From positions 1-64,000 of the forward strand of contig JAFSDH010000008.1 of assembly GCA_017436345.1 (NCBI GenBank): a stretch of 64,000 nucleotides of DNA. Reading direction: 5' to 3'. This DNA comes from Bacilli bacterium. GTDB taxonomy: Bacteria; Bacillota_I; Bacilli_A; RF39; UBA660. The notes under the pieces were generated by a model, which was not told where the DNA came from, ran no database searches, and saw only the letters and a list, made by a program, of their open reading frames with translations. Below, piece after piece: positions 52,722-62,739 of the stretch. Every line of letters begins with the position of its first letter. Position 1 is the first letter of the stretch. The position numbers were made by a program, and so were the translations under genes.

Positions 52722-52736
52722 TTCTTCTTTTTTTTG
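52710..52736 (+). terminator. Terminator whose loop is the xseB stop codon
   Basis: AAGAAGAA (52711-52718) pairs with TTCTTCTT (52722-52729); the three-base loop is TAA, the stop itself. Confidence 0.85.
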
Positions 52737-52817
52737 TAAAAAATAGTAAAGTAATATTTAAAAAATATTTATTTAAAAACATTTATGTTATAATTTAATT
52801 AGAATAGGAGTGGTAAA

Positions 52818-53093
52818 ATGTTTAATAATGGTTTTGGAGGTTATGGTCAAAATAATTTTAATCCAGCATCAAAAAATTTACAAAGTGGTAATATAGCCGG
52901 AATAAATAGAGGACCAAGCAGTATTGCTGGAGTAAGTAATCAACCAAGTAATGTAGCTGGAATGAGTAAAATGCCAACACAACAAGATAGATTTAAATCA
53001 GTTGTAAGAGATAATAGTGGTCCAGCTAAACAAATCATGAATTCTCAAGGTCAAAATATGATTCATAATGAATTTAGAGGAATAAAGAATTAA
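52818..53093 (+). CDS. Small Asn/Gln/Gly-rich repeat protein
   Basis: This 91-residue protein is not recognised. It contains three short repeats of the type S/N-I/V-A-G-x-x-x-x-P: N-I-A-G-I-N-R-G-P, S-I-A-G-V-S-N-Q-P and N-V-A-G-M-S-K-M-P. It has no signal peptide and looks largely unstructured. It has its own extended -10 (TGTTATAAT, about 52788-52796) and a terminator overlapping its stop, so it is expressed alone. Confidence 0.6.
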   Translation: MFNNGFGGYGQNNFNPASKNLQSGNIAGINRGPSSIAGVSNQPSNVAGMSKMPTQQDRFKSVVRDNSGPAKQIMNSQGQNMIHNEFRGIKN

Positions 53094-53118
53094 TTACCAG
53101 TTATGGTAATTTTTTTTA
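53092..53118 (+). terminator. Terminator overlapping the stop of the repeat protein gene
   Basis: AATTACCA pairs with TGGTAATT around GTTA, then T's. The TAA stop (53091-53093) overlaps the 5' arm. Confidence 0.88.
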
Positions 53119-53164
53119 TGATAAAAATAATAATGTAGTTTAATTTTAAAAAAGGAGATGAGAT

Positions 53165-54151
53165 ATGAAAATAAAAAATAAACTACTATTAGTCTTACCA
53201 ATTTTATCTTTATTTATACCAGTACCAATAAAAGCATACTCTAACAAAGTTATACTAGGAGGTGAAAATATTGGTATTGAAATAGAATCAAGCGGAATAA
53301 TAATTGTTGGTTTTTATGAAATAAATAACAAAAACATAAATCTATCTAATAATATAAAACTGGGCGATAAAATAATAAAAATAAATGATAAAAACGTAAA
53401 TAATATTGAGGAAATGATTAATCAAATAAAGATATCATTAAATAAAAATGAAATACCTATTACTATAGAAAGAAATAATAAAGAAATTAAAACTAAACTA
53501 CAAGTAATAAAAGATAAAAATGGAATATATAAAACAGGACTATATGTTAAAGATACAATATCTGGTATTGGAACCTTAACATATATAGATCCAGAAACAA
53601 AAATATATGGAGCTTTAGGTCATGAAGTAATTGAGAGTTATTCTAAATCTAAAGTAAACGTTAAAAACGGAACAATCTTCGAATCAACTATAACAGATAT
53701 AAATAAAACAAATAAAAATAAAACCGGAGAAAAAGAAGCAAGTTTAAACAAATCAAATATATATGGTAACATTAAAGAAAATACAGAAAATGGTATCTTT
53801 GGTAATTACTATTTAAATCGAGAAAAAAATAATTTAATAGAAGTAGCTAAAAACAATGAAATACATGAAGGAAAAGCATATATTTATACTGTTTTAGAAG
53901 AAAATAAAAAAGAAAAATATGAAATTAATATCATAAAAATAGATTCAAATTCTAAAACTAAAAACATTCTATTTGAAATAACCGATAAAAACTTAATAGA
54001 TAAAACTGGAGGAGTAATAAAAGGAATGAGTGGAAGCCCGATAATCCAAGATAATAAATTAATAGGTGCAATAACTCATGCAATTCAAAATAAAAACAAT
54101 ATGGGATATGGTATTTTCATAACTACAATGCTAGAAGAAGGAGAGAATTAA
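53165..54151 (+). CDS. spoIVB: SpoIVB-like serine peptidase
   Basis: In Bacillus SpoIVB is secreted from the forespore and activates the pro-sigmaK protease complex. This 328-residue protein has a signal peptide or anchor (about 5-24), a PDZ domain (about 35-112) and the S55 peptidase domain. The domain includes V-K-D-T-I-S-G-I-G-T-L-T-Y (128-140), catalytic His153 in G-A-L-G-H-E-V and the serine in G-M-S-G-S-P (Ser291 likely). All key residues are present. No other sporulation gene is adjacent. Confidence 0.88.
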   Translation: MKIKNKLLLVLPILSLFIPVPIKAYSNKVILGGENIGIEIESSGIIIVGFYEINNKNINLSNNIKLGDKIIKINDKNVNNIEEMINQIKISLNKNEIPITIERNNKEIKTKLQVIKDKNGIYKTGLYVKDTISGIGTLTYIDPETKIYGALGHEVIESYSKSKVNVKNGTIFESTITDINKTNKNKTGEKEASLNKSNIYGNIKENTENGIFGNYYLNREKNNLIEVAKNNEIHEGKAYIYTVLEENKKEKYEINIIKIDSNSKTKNILFEITDKNLIDKTGGVIKGMSGSPIIQDNKLIGAITHAIQNKNNMGYGIFITTMLEEGEN

Positions 54152-54162
54152 TCTCTCTTTTC
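54139..54162 (+). terminator. Terminator with the spoIVB stop in its loop
   Basis: GAGAGA (54141-54146) pairs with TCTCTC (54152-54157); TAA is in the five-base loop. Confidence 0.75.
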
Positions 54163-54203
54163 TTTATTATTTTTCTTTGGTATACTAATAAAAGGTGATT
54201 ACT

Positions 54204-54884
54204 ATTTATAACATTAAGAAAAATATTGATAAAATTAAGCGCGGTGACTATACTTATTTCTTAGATCAAAAAGAAGCAAATCAAGTAAAAAGTAAATTAA
54301 AGAAGAATGAATACAAAATATTTGAAACATATCCAGAATGCAATAAAATAATCCTATATACTAGCAATATACCTAATATTAAAACATACGAAATAAAAAG
54401 TAAAATAAAACTAAGACATCAAGATATCTTAGGAAGCTTGTTTTCCTTAAATATTACAAACGAAATGTTTGGAGACATAATTGTCAATGAAGATAAATAT
54501 TATATTTTCATTTTAGATGTAATAGATAAGTACATAAAATCTAATCTATTATTCATTAAAAATGCTGAAATAGAATTAATAGAAAAAGACATAAACGAAG
54601 TGAATAACTATAAACAAAAATATGAAGAATATAACATTATCGTATCAAGTTTAAGAATAGATACAATAATCGCTCATATTATTAATACAAATAGAAATAA
54701 TGTAATAGACAAAATTAAAAATAAAGAAATTATTCTAAACTATGAAATATTAAATAAAAATTCATATATATTAAAAGAAAATGATATATTTAGTATTAGA
54801 AAATTTGGTAAATATAAATTTATTGGTGTTGAAAAAACAACTAAAAAAGATAATTTAATTATCAAATATTTGAAATATATCTAG
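54204..54884 (+). CDS. ylmH: YlmH-like S4-domain RNA-binding protein, probable AUU start
   Basis: This protein of about 226 residues resembles YlmH: R-G-D-Y-T-Y-F-L-D near the start, R-H-Q-D-I-L-G-S-L-F-S-L (about 69-80) in the middle and a C-terminal S4-like RNA-binding segment. YlmH family proteins act in ribosome-associated quality control or cell division contexts. No ATG is available at the start. The AAAGGTG ribosome site at 54191-54197 sits correctly for an ATT codon at 54204. A GTG at 54195 lies inside the ribosome site and is unlikely to be used. Confidence 0.75.
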   Translation: MYNIKKNIDKIKRGDYTYFLDQKEANQVKSKLKKNEYKIFETYPECNKIILYTSNIPNIKTYEIKSKIKLRHQDILGSLFSLNITNEMFGDIIVNEDKYYIFILDVIDKYIKSNLLFIKNAEIELIEKDINEVNNYKQKYEEYNIIVSSLRIDTIIAHIINTNRNNVIDKIKNKEIILNYEILNKNSYILKENDIFSIRKFGKYKFIGVEKTTKKDNLIIKYLKYI

Positions 54885-54910
54885 AAAAACGTCAAATAAA
54901 GTCAAATAAA

Positions 54911-54940
54911 AAAGGTAAGTAAACATTATTTATCTTTTTT
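54911..54940 (+). terminator. Terminator after ylmH
   Basis: AAAGGTAAGTAA pairs with TTATTTATCTTT (two G-U pairs), then T's; TGTTATAAT-like -10 follows. Confidence 0.75.
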
Positions 54941-54965
54941 TGTTATAATGATAATAGGTGATAAT

Positions 54966-55601
54966 ATGGCATCAGCAATAATGCATATATGCGTAGCAAA
55001 ACGCGTTAATGAAATATTAAAAAGAAATGAAAAAGAATTCTTCTTAGGAAGTATAGCTCCAGATATAAGTAAACAAATAGGAGAAAGTAAGGCAAAAACA
55101 CACTTTTTAAAACAAGAAGGTGATGTTCCAGAAATAGATGATTTCTTAAAAAAATATCAAGATACTTTAAAAGATAATGACTTTAATTTAGGATATTATT
55201 GTCATTTATTTACTGATATGATTTGGTTCGGAATGTTTTTAAAAAACTACTGTAATTTTGAACTAACAGAAATAAAATACAATACTGGTGAAGTAAAAAA
55301 GACAACACCAGAATTAATTTTAAAAATATTATATAATGATTATACCAATCTAAATATTAAATTAATTGATATATATAATCTTGACTTATCATTATTTTAT
55401 GAAGAATGTCCCAATATAAATACCGAAATAGAAGAAATTGATACTAGTAAATTACAAATAATTATTGATAAAATGGGATTAATAATAGAAGAATCTAAAG
55501 AAAGAAAAAATATTGTTTTTGAAACAGGACCAATCTGTCGTTTTATTGATAAAACAGCAGAAGACTTTGTAATGAATTTGAAAACATTAGGAATAATTTA
55601 G
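54966..55601 (+). CDS. Zinc-dependent phospholipase C-like protein
   Basis: This 211-residue protein resembles the zinc-dependent phospholipase C family (PF00882). Conserved metal-ligand motifs are S-A-I-M-H-I-C-V-A-K (3-12), G-S-I-A-P-D (28-33), K-T-H-F (45-48) and G-Y-Y-C-H-L-F-T-D (about 76-84). It has no signal peptide, so a cytoplasmic hydrolase role is more likely than a secreted toxin. AGGTGATAAT precedes the ATG; the 54948 start would lie inside the promoter. Confidence 0.8.
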   Translation: MASAIMHICVAKRVNEILKRNEKEFFLGSIAPDISKQIGESKAKTHFLKQEGDVPEIDDFLKKYQDTLKDNDFNLGYYCHLFTDMIWFGMFLKNYCNFELTEIKYNTGEVKKTTPELILKILYNDYTNLNIKLIDIYNLDLSLFYEECPNINTEIEEIDTSKLQIIIDKMGLIIEESKERKNIVFETGPICRFIDKTAEDFVMNLKTLGII

Positions 55602-56162
55602 ATGACAGCAACTAATATAGCACATATTTTTGCCTTCATGGCATTTATATTATATACACTAAGCTTTCAATTTAAAAAAAGAGGTAATATTCTAAAAACA
55701 CAAATATTTGCTAATACATTTTATACATTAGAATATATTATGTTAGATGCGTATGCTGGAGTAAACAATAGTTTATTTGGTATAACAAGATCAATAATTT
55801 TTTATATTTTTCATAAAAAAAGAAAAAAATGTCCACCGTATGTTGCTACTATTTTCTTAACATTAGTAGTAATATTTGGATTCATATCATATACTGATGT
55901 ATATAGTATTTTACCAGTTATTATAAGTATTATCTTCTTCGTTGCTTTATATACAGAAGATATGAAACTATATCGTAAAGTAGCTGTTGTAGCATCAATA
56001 TTATGGATAGTATATACATTAGCAGTTGGTGCATATGTAAGTGTATTTGATTATAGTATAGAATTAATATCATCTTTGATTGCAATATATAGATTTGATA
56101 TTAAGAAAAAAACATTTAAAGAAAAAATGCAAGATCGTAAGAAATTTAAAGAGAGAAGATAA
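55602..56162 (+). CDS. YgjV family membrane protein
   Basis: This 186-residue protein has about six hydrophobic segments and the YgjV pattern: A-H-I-F-A-F-M-A-F-I-L-Y (6-17), Q-I-F-A-N-T-F-Y-T-L-E-Y (about 37-48) and G-I-T-R-S-I-I-F-Y near 61-69. The function of the family is unknown. It starts directly after the upstream stop codon and ends in a terminator that contains its stop. Confidence 0.8.
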   Translation: MTATNIAHIFAFMAFILYTLSFQFKKRGNILKTQIFANTFYTLEYIMLDAYAGVNNSLFGITRSIIFYIFHKKRKKCPPYVATIFLTLVVIFGFISYTDVYSILPVIISIIFFVALYTEDMKLYRKVAVVASILWIVYTLAVGAYVSVFDYSIELISSLIAIYRFDIKKKTFKEKMQDRKKFKERR

Positions 56163-56180
56163 TTCTCTTTTCTTTTTTTT
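56150..56180 (+). terminator. Terminator with the ygjV-like gene stop in its loop
   Basis: AGAGAA pairs with TTCTCT around GATAA; the stop TAA lies in the loop. A long T tract follows. Confidence 0.7.
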
Positions 56181-56188
56181 AAAAAAAA

Positions 56189-56215
56189 TTAGCAAACATT
56201 GTTGACAAGTGCTAA
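56189..56215 (+). promoter_or_regulatory. Upstream CIRCE-like operator
   Basis: TTAGCAAAC, 9 bases, AAGTGCTAA: the 9-9-9 layout of CIRCE with TTAGCA/TGCTAA conserved. It overlaps the -35 box of the hrcA promoter. Confidence 0.65.
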
Positions 56216-56230
56216 CAACAATAATATAAT
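56202..56230 (+). promoter_or_regulatory. Promoter of the hrcA operon
   Basis: TTGACA (56202-56207), 17-base spacer, TATAAT (56225-56230). Perfect vegetative promoter between two HrcA operators. Confidence 0.93.
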
Positions 56231-56234
56231 GATA

Positions 56235-56261
56235 TTAGCACTTGGAAGTAAGAAGTGCTAG
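56235..56261 (+). promoter_or_regulatory. CIRCE operator
   Basis: TTAGCACTT, 9 bases, AAGTGCTAG: nearly the consensus HrcA site. It lies at the transcript start and runs into the hrcA ribosome site. Confidence 0.93.
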
Positions 56262-56270
56262 GAGGTAGAA

Positions 56271-57263
56271 ATGCTTACAGAAAGACAAAAAGAAATATTA
56301 AAAATAATAGTTCTAGAATATATTAAATTAGCTAAACCTGTAGGTTCTAATCTAATATGTGATACTCTTAACTGTTCAAGCGCAACAATACGAAGCGAAA
56401 TGGCAGCCTTAGAAGAATTAGGCTTACTTGAAAAAACCCATACATCATCAGGAAGAATACCTAGTGAACAAGGTTATCGCTATTATGTAGACAATCTTAT
56501 GGAATTAAAAAAGATGAACGCTGAAGATATGTTAAAATTACAAATAATTTTTAGAAATAACCAATTACAATTTAGTGATTGTGTATCTGAAAGTTTAAAA
56601 TTAATATCTGAAATGACTAATTACACATCTATAAAATTAGGAACAGCATCTCATTCAAATACTTTAAAAGAAATAAGCATAGTTCCATTAAATACTGATA
56701 GCTTAATTGTTATTGTTGTAACTAATATGGGTTATGTAGAACACAAAAACATAACACTACCTAACGTAGATATTAATGATGTAAAAAAGACAGTTAGTCT
56801 TATCAACAATATGATTGTTGGAACGCCAATTGATGAAGTTGGGCAAAAATTAGAATATGAAATAAAACCAATAATTGCTAATTACGTAGAAGAACATGAA
56901 AAACTTTATAATGCTTTCTATAATGTATTTAATAATTTCACAAGTAAAAACGTTGATATTGTTGGTAAAAAGAACTTACTTAAACATAAGGAATTTGACA
57001 ACATTGAAAAAGTAAGCGAAATTCTCGACAAACTTGAAGATGAAAATATGATTAAATATGTTGATGAAATTAGAAGCGATAATAATGATATAAACATCTA
57101 TATTGGAAAAGAAAACAACTTGGATGAAGATATGACTGTTATAGAAACAAGTTATAAAACACCTAAAGAAGAAGGAAAACTTGTTGTTGTTGGACCAAAA
57201 AGAATGGATTATGATCGTGTCGTAACATTACTTGAATTTATTAAAGAAAACATAGAAAGATAA
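56271..57263 (+). CDS. hrcA: Heat-inducible transcription repressor HrcA
   Basis: HrcA represses heat-shock genes by binding CIRCE and depends on GroEL for activity. The 330-residue protein starts with the winged-helix domain (L-T-E-R-Q-K-E-I-L-K; S-S-A-T-I-R-S-E-M-A; T-S-S-G-R-I-P-S-E-Q-G-Y-R-Y-Y-V) and ends with V-V-G-P-K-R-M-D-Y-D-R-V near 305-316, a family hallmark. The order hrcA-grpE-dnaK is conserved. Confidence 0.96.
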   Translation: MLTERQKEILKIIVLEYIKLAKPVGSNLICDTLNCSSATIRSEMAALEELGLLEKTHTSSGRIPSEQGYRYYVDNLMELKKMNAEDMLKLQIIFRNNQLQFSDCVSESLKLISEMTNYTSIKLGTASHSNTLKEISIVPLNTDSLIVIVVTNMGYVEHKNITLPNVDINDVKKTVSLINNMIVGTPIDEVGQKLEYEIKPIIANYVEEHEKLYNAFYNVFNNFTSKNVDIVGKKNLLKHKEFDNIEKVSEILDKLEDENMIKYVDEIRSDNNDINIYIGKENNLDEDMTVIETSYKTPKEEGKLVVVGPKRMDYDRVVTLLEFIKENIER

Positions 57264-57274
57264 GGAGATATAAA

Positions 57275-57850
57275 ATGAATAATGAAGACTTAGAAAAAAA
57301 AGAGCACGAATGTCATTGCAATGAAGAAAATCATGAATGTGAATGCAAAGGAAATTGTAAATGTAATGAAGAAATAGATGATTTTGAAGAAAGTGAAGAA
57401 GTATTAATACTAAAAAATAATATTCAAAATTTAGAAGAAAAATTAAAAGCTTCTCATGCCGAACTAATAAATTATCGAAAAAGAAAAGATGAAGAAGTTG
57501 CAACAAAGTTGAAATTCGCTAATCAAGATATTATATTGGACATACTACCAGTATTAGATAATTTCGAAAGAGCAATTAAACTTCAAAAATCAGATGACCC
57601 AAATCTAAATAAATTTCTAGATGGTTTTAAAATACTATATACAAGCCTAAACGAAACTTTAAAAAGATATGGGGTAGAAGAAATTGATTGTACAAATAAA
57701 GAATTTGATCCAAATACAATGGAAGCAATGTTAATTGACCAAGATCAAACAAAAGAAGATAATATGGTTCTAGAAGTTCTAATTAAAGGATATATATTAA
57801 AAGGTCGAGTAATTAGAGCTGCTAGTGTTAAAGTAAATAAAATAAATTAA
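57275..57850 (+). CDS. grpE: GrpE nucleotide exchange factor with Cys-rich N-terminus
   Basis: GrpE releases ADP from DnaK. The 191-residue protein has the long helix and the C-terminal beta domain (G-V-E-E-I-D; F-D-P-N-T-M-E-A-M; G-Y-I-L-K-G-R-V-I-R-A-A-S-V-K-V). Its N-terminal tail is unusual: three C-x-C motifs at Cys13/15, Cys22/24 and Cys28/30 with His11, His14 and His20, within an acidic stretch. That could bind metal or sense redox state (inference). Confidence 0.95.
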   Translation: MNNEDLEKKEHECHCNEENHECECKGNCKCNEEIDDFEESEEVLILKNNIQNLEEKLKASHAELINYRKRKDEEVATKLKFANQDIILDILPVLDNFERAIKLQKSDDPNLNKFLDGFKILYTSLNETLKRYGVEEIDCTNKEFDPNTMEAMLIDQDQTKEDNMVLEVLIKGYILKGRVIRAASVKVNKIN

Positions 57851-57886
57851 TGAATAAAAAAATAAAAATAAATAATAATGAAATAA

Positions 57887-59710
<1,824 letters not shown>

Positions 59711-59712
59711 TT

Positions 59713-59741
59713 AAAAAAGTTCTAGGAAACTAGAACTTTTC
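59713..59741 (+). terminator. Terminator after dnaK
   Basis: AAAAGTTCTAG pairs with CTAGAACTTTT around a GAAA tetraloop. Confidence 0.85.
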
Positions 59742-59763
59742 ACTAATATAGAAAGGGAAAAAT

Positions 59764-61572
59764 ATGCAAAAATATAATAATAGAAATGAAGTACCCGAAA
59801 AATATAAATGGGATTTAACGTCTTTTTTCAAAGATGAAAATGATTTTAATAAAAGATTTGAAGAGGTAAAAAAAGATATTGAGTGCCTAAAAGAATATAA
59901 AAATTGTACAAAAAACGCAAAAAAATTATATGAATATCTAAAAAAAGACTTATATATAGAAGCAATTTGTGAAGACTTATATGTATATTCCTATTTAATA
60001 AATGATCAAGAATTAGGCAATGCAACAAGTATAGAACGTAAAAATAAAGTTGAATTATTATGTACAGAATTAGAGTCGAATACAAGTTTCTTTGCTCCTG
60101 AATTATTAAAATTAGACCAAGAAGAATATAATCAGTTGTTTATTAATGAACCAAAGCTAAATGAATATAAAAGTGACTTAGATAAAATATATCGTGAAAA
60201 AAAGCATATTTTAACAGAATCAGAAGAAAAAATCATTACAACTTTATTGAATGCAATGAATAGTTATGATGATATATCATCAAATTTACTGAATAATGAA
60301 CATAATTATGGAACCATTACTTTAGAAGATGGTACTACTCAAGAAATCGCAACAAATAATTACCGTGCTTTAATGCATAACAACAATAGAGAAATAAGAA
60401 AAAACGTATATGAATCTTTCTATAAAGTAATAAACCAATATAGTGCTACAAATGCTGCTTTACTAAATAGCTATGTAAATATGCATGATAAGATGGCTAA
60501 GATAAGACATTTTAATAATTCATGGGAATCTAGATTATTTTCCTTAAATTTAAATAATAACGTATTTGATGCATTAATAAATGCTACAGAAGACAATTTA
60601 GATATATTACAAAAATACTTTAAACTTAGAAAAAAAGTATTAAATTTAGATAATTTACACTTATATGATTTAAATGTAGAAATTGCAAACAGTGATAAAA
60701 AATATTCAATTGAAGAAGCACAACAACTAATACTAGATGCCATCAAACCATTAGGAAAAGAATATACTAAGAAATTTAAAAAGATTTTTGATAATAATTA
60801 TATAGATTATTGTCAATATAAAGGAAAATGTAGTGGAGCCTATTCTTTCTCTACTATAATGCAAGATTCAAGAATTTTAATGAGTTACAATGGCGGATTA
60901 GAAGATGTTTCAACCATTGCACATGAAGGTGGACATAATGTACATCATCAATACATTAAAGAAAACAACCCAATGCAATATAGAAATGCATCTTCAATTA
61001 TTGCAGAAGTAGCATCTTTAACAAATGAATGTTTACTTTCAAGTTATTTATCTGAAAATGGACAAAATAAAGAAGAACGTCTTACAGGAATATCCAATAT
61101 TATGGATGTAATCGTTTCAAACTTATTTGGTTCTGTTCGTGAAGGAAAAATAGAACAGGAAATGTATAAGCACGTTGAAGAAGACAATACAATAACTAAG
61201 GAATTCATGAATAATTTAGTTTATGAATCATTAAAAAAATATTACGGAAATACAGTTGAATTAGATGATGAATACTGCAAAAATAGTTGGGTAAGAAGAA
61301 GTCATTATTATATGCATTTTTATCTATATAGTTATGCAATTTGTATAAGTGTTGCCTGTACAGTAGCATCTAAAATATTAAATGGTGATGAGGCAATGTT
61401 AGATAATTATTTAAAATTTTTAAAAGTAGGATCAGACAAGTGGCCTAAAGAAGCTTTTGATGTCTTAGGAATCAATCTAGAAGATAAAGAAGTATATGAA
61501 AACGCAATTAAATATTTTGATAATTTAATTAATAAATTTGAAAATATATATGATAGTACAGAGGTGAAGTAA
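59764..61572 (+). CDS. pepF: Oligoendopeptidase F
   Basis: PepF is a cytoplasmic M3 zinc metallopeptidase that degrades oligopeptides. The 602-residue protein has the zinc motif H-E-G-G-H near 386-390 ([11 protein letters not shown]), with a downstream glutamate in I-I-A-E-V-A-S. Length is normal. It lies between dnaK and dnaJ: dnaJ starts 3 bases after its stop, so pepF and dnaJ are co-transcribed. No clear promoter is seen between dnaK and pepF, so partial read-through may express both. Confidence 0.92.
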   Translation: MQKYNNRNEVPEKYKWDLTSFFKDENDFNKRFEEVKKDIECLKEYKNCTKNAKKLYEYLKKDLYIEAICEDLYVYSYLINDQELGNATSIERKNKVELLCTELESNTSFFAPELLKLDQEEYNQLFINEPKLNEYKSDLDKIYREKKHILTESEEKIITTLLNAMNSYDDISSNLLNNEHNYGTITLEDGTTQEIATNNYRALMHNNNREIRKNVYESFYKVINQYSATNAALLNSYVNMHDKMAKIRHFNNSWESRLFSLNLNNNVFDALINATEDNLDILQKYFKLRKKVLNLDNLHLYDLNVEIANSDKKYSIEEAQQLILDAIKPLGKEYTKKFKKIFDNNYIDYCQYKGKCSGAYSFSTIMQDSRILMSYNGGLEDVSTIAHEGGHNVHHQYIKENNPMQYRNASSIIAEVASLTNECLLSSYLSENGQNKEERLTGISNIMDVIVSNLFGSVREGKIEQEMYKHVEEDNTITKEFMNNLVYESLKKYYGNTVELDDEYCKNSWVRRSHYYMHFYLYSYAICISVACTVASKILNGDEAMLDNYLKFLKVGSDKWPKEAFDVLGINLEDKEVYENAIKYFDNLINKFENIYDSTEVK

Positions 61573-61574
61573 AA

Positions 61575-62693
61575 ATGGCAAGTAGTAAAGACTATTATGA
61601 AACGCTAGGCGTAAATAAAAATGCTAGTCAAGCAGAAATAAAAAGTGCTTTTCGTAAACTAGCAAAGCAATATCATCCTGATATATGTAAAGAAGAAAAT
61701 GCAGAGGCTAAATTTAAAGAAGTCCAAGAAGCTTATGCTGTTCTATCTGATGAAAATAAAAGAAAACAATATGATCAATTTGGCCATGATGCCTTTCAAC
61801 AAGCCGCAGGTGGCGCTGGAGGATATGGTGGTTTTAATGCTCAAGATTTTGATTTCTCTGACATCTTTGATAGTATTTTTGGAAATAGTTTTGGATTTGG
61901 TTCAAGCGGTGGAAGTAAATCAAGACAAACTAGAGGTAGTGATAAACTAATCCATATTAATTTAGATTTTGAAGAAGCTGTATTCGGTTGCGAAAAACAA
62001 ATTAAAGTAAATGTAAGTGAAAAATGTGATGAGTGTAAGGGAGAAGGAGGATTCGACTCTGAAACTTGTTCGACTTGTCATGGTAGTGGAACAGTTACTC
62101 AACAACAAAGAAGTTTATTTGGAAGTTTTATGACACGCACTACATGCCCTGACTGTAATGGAGAAGGTAAAACATACAAGAAAAAATGCAATCATTGTCA
62201 TGGAAGAGGAACAATTAATAAAGATAAAACATTAAATGTAACTATCCCTGCTGGTGTAGATACAGGTAATCGCTTACGTCTTAGTGGAAAAGGAGAAGCT
62301 GGAATAAACGGCGGACCAAATGGAGATTTATATTTAGAGTTTACTGTTAAACCTCACGAATTTTTCCAAAGAGATGATGATGATATCTATCTAAAAGTAC
62401 CTATAACAGTCGCAGAAGCAGCCCTAGGATGCAAAAAAACAATCCCAACAATATATGGCAATATAAAACTTACTATTCCATCAGGAACAAATACTGGAGA
62501 CAAACACCGCATTAAAGAAAAAGGAATTAAAAACGCAACGACAAGAAATAAAGGAGATATGTATGTCGTTATCGATGTAAAATTCCCAGAAAAATTAACT
62601 TATGAACAAAAGAAATTATTTGAAAAATTAGAAAAAACTGATTTAGAAGATAAAGAAATAAATAAATTTAATAAATTTGTTAAAAATAATTAA
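61575..62693 (+). CDS. dnaJ: Chaperone DnaJ
   Basis: DnaJ delivers substrates to DnaK and stimulates its ATPase. The 372-residue protein has a J domain with HPD (34-36), a Gly/Phe-rich region (about 75-115), four C-x-x-C-x-G-x-G zinc motifs ([32 protein letters not shown]) and the C-terminal substrate domain. The start is preceded by GAGGTG within the pepF end. Confidence 0.97.
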   Translation: MASSKDYYETLGVNKNASQAEIKSAFRKLAKQYHPDICKEENAEAKFKEVQEAYAVLSDENKRKQYDQFGHDAFQQAAGGAGGYGGFNAQDFDFSDIFDSIFGNSFGFGSSGGSKSRQTRGSDKLIHINLDFEEAVFGCEKQIKVNVSEKCDECKGEGGFDSETCSTCHGSGTVTQQQRSLFGSFMTRTTCPDCNGEGKTYKKKCNHCHGRGTINKDKTLNVTIPAGVDTGNRLRLSGKGEAGINGGPNGDLYLEFTVKPHEFFQRDDDDIYLKVPITVAEAALGCKKTIPTIYGNIKLTIPSGTNTGDKHRIKEKGIKNATTRNKGDMYVVIDVKFPEKLTYEQKKLFEKLEKTDLEDKEINKFNKFVKNN

Positions 62694-62713
62694 GTAGAGA
62701 AATCTACTTTTTT
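62691..62713 (+). terminator. Terminator after dnaJ
   Basis: AAGTAGA pairs with TCTACTT around GAAA and overlaps the dnaJ TAA. Confidence 0.85.
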
Positions 62714-62739
62714 ATTTTATAATAATATTAGGTGATAAA

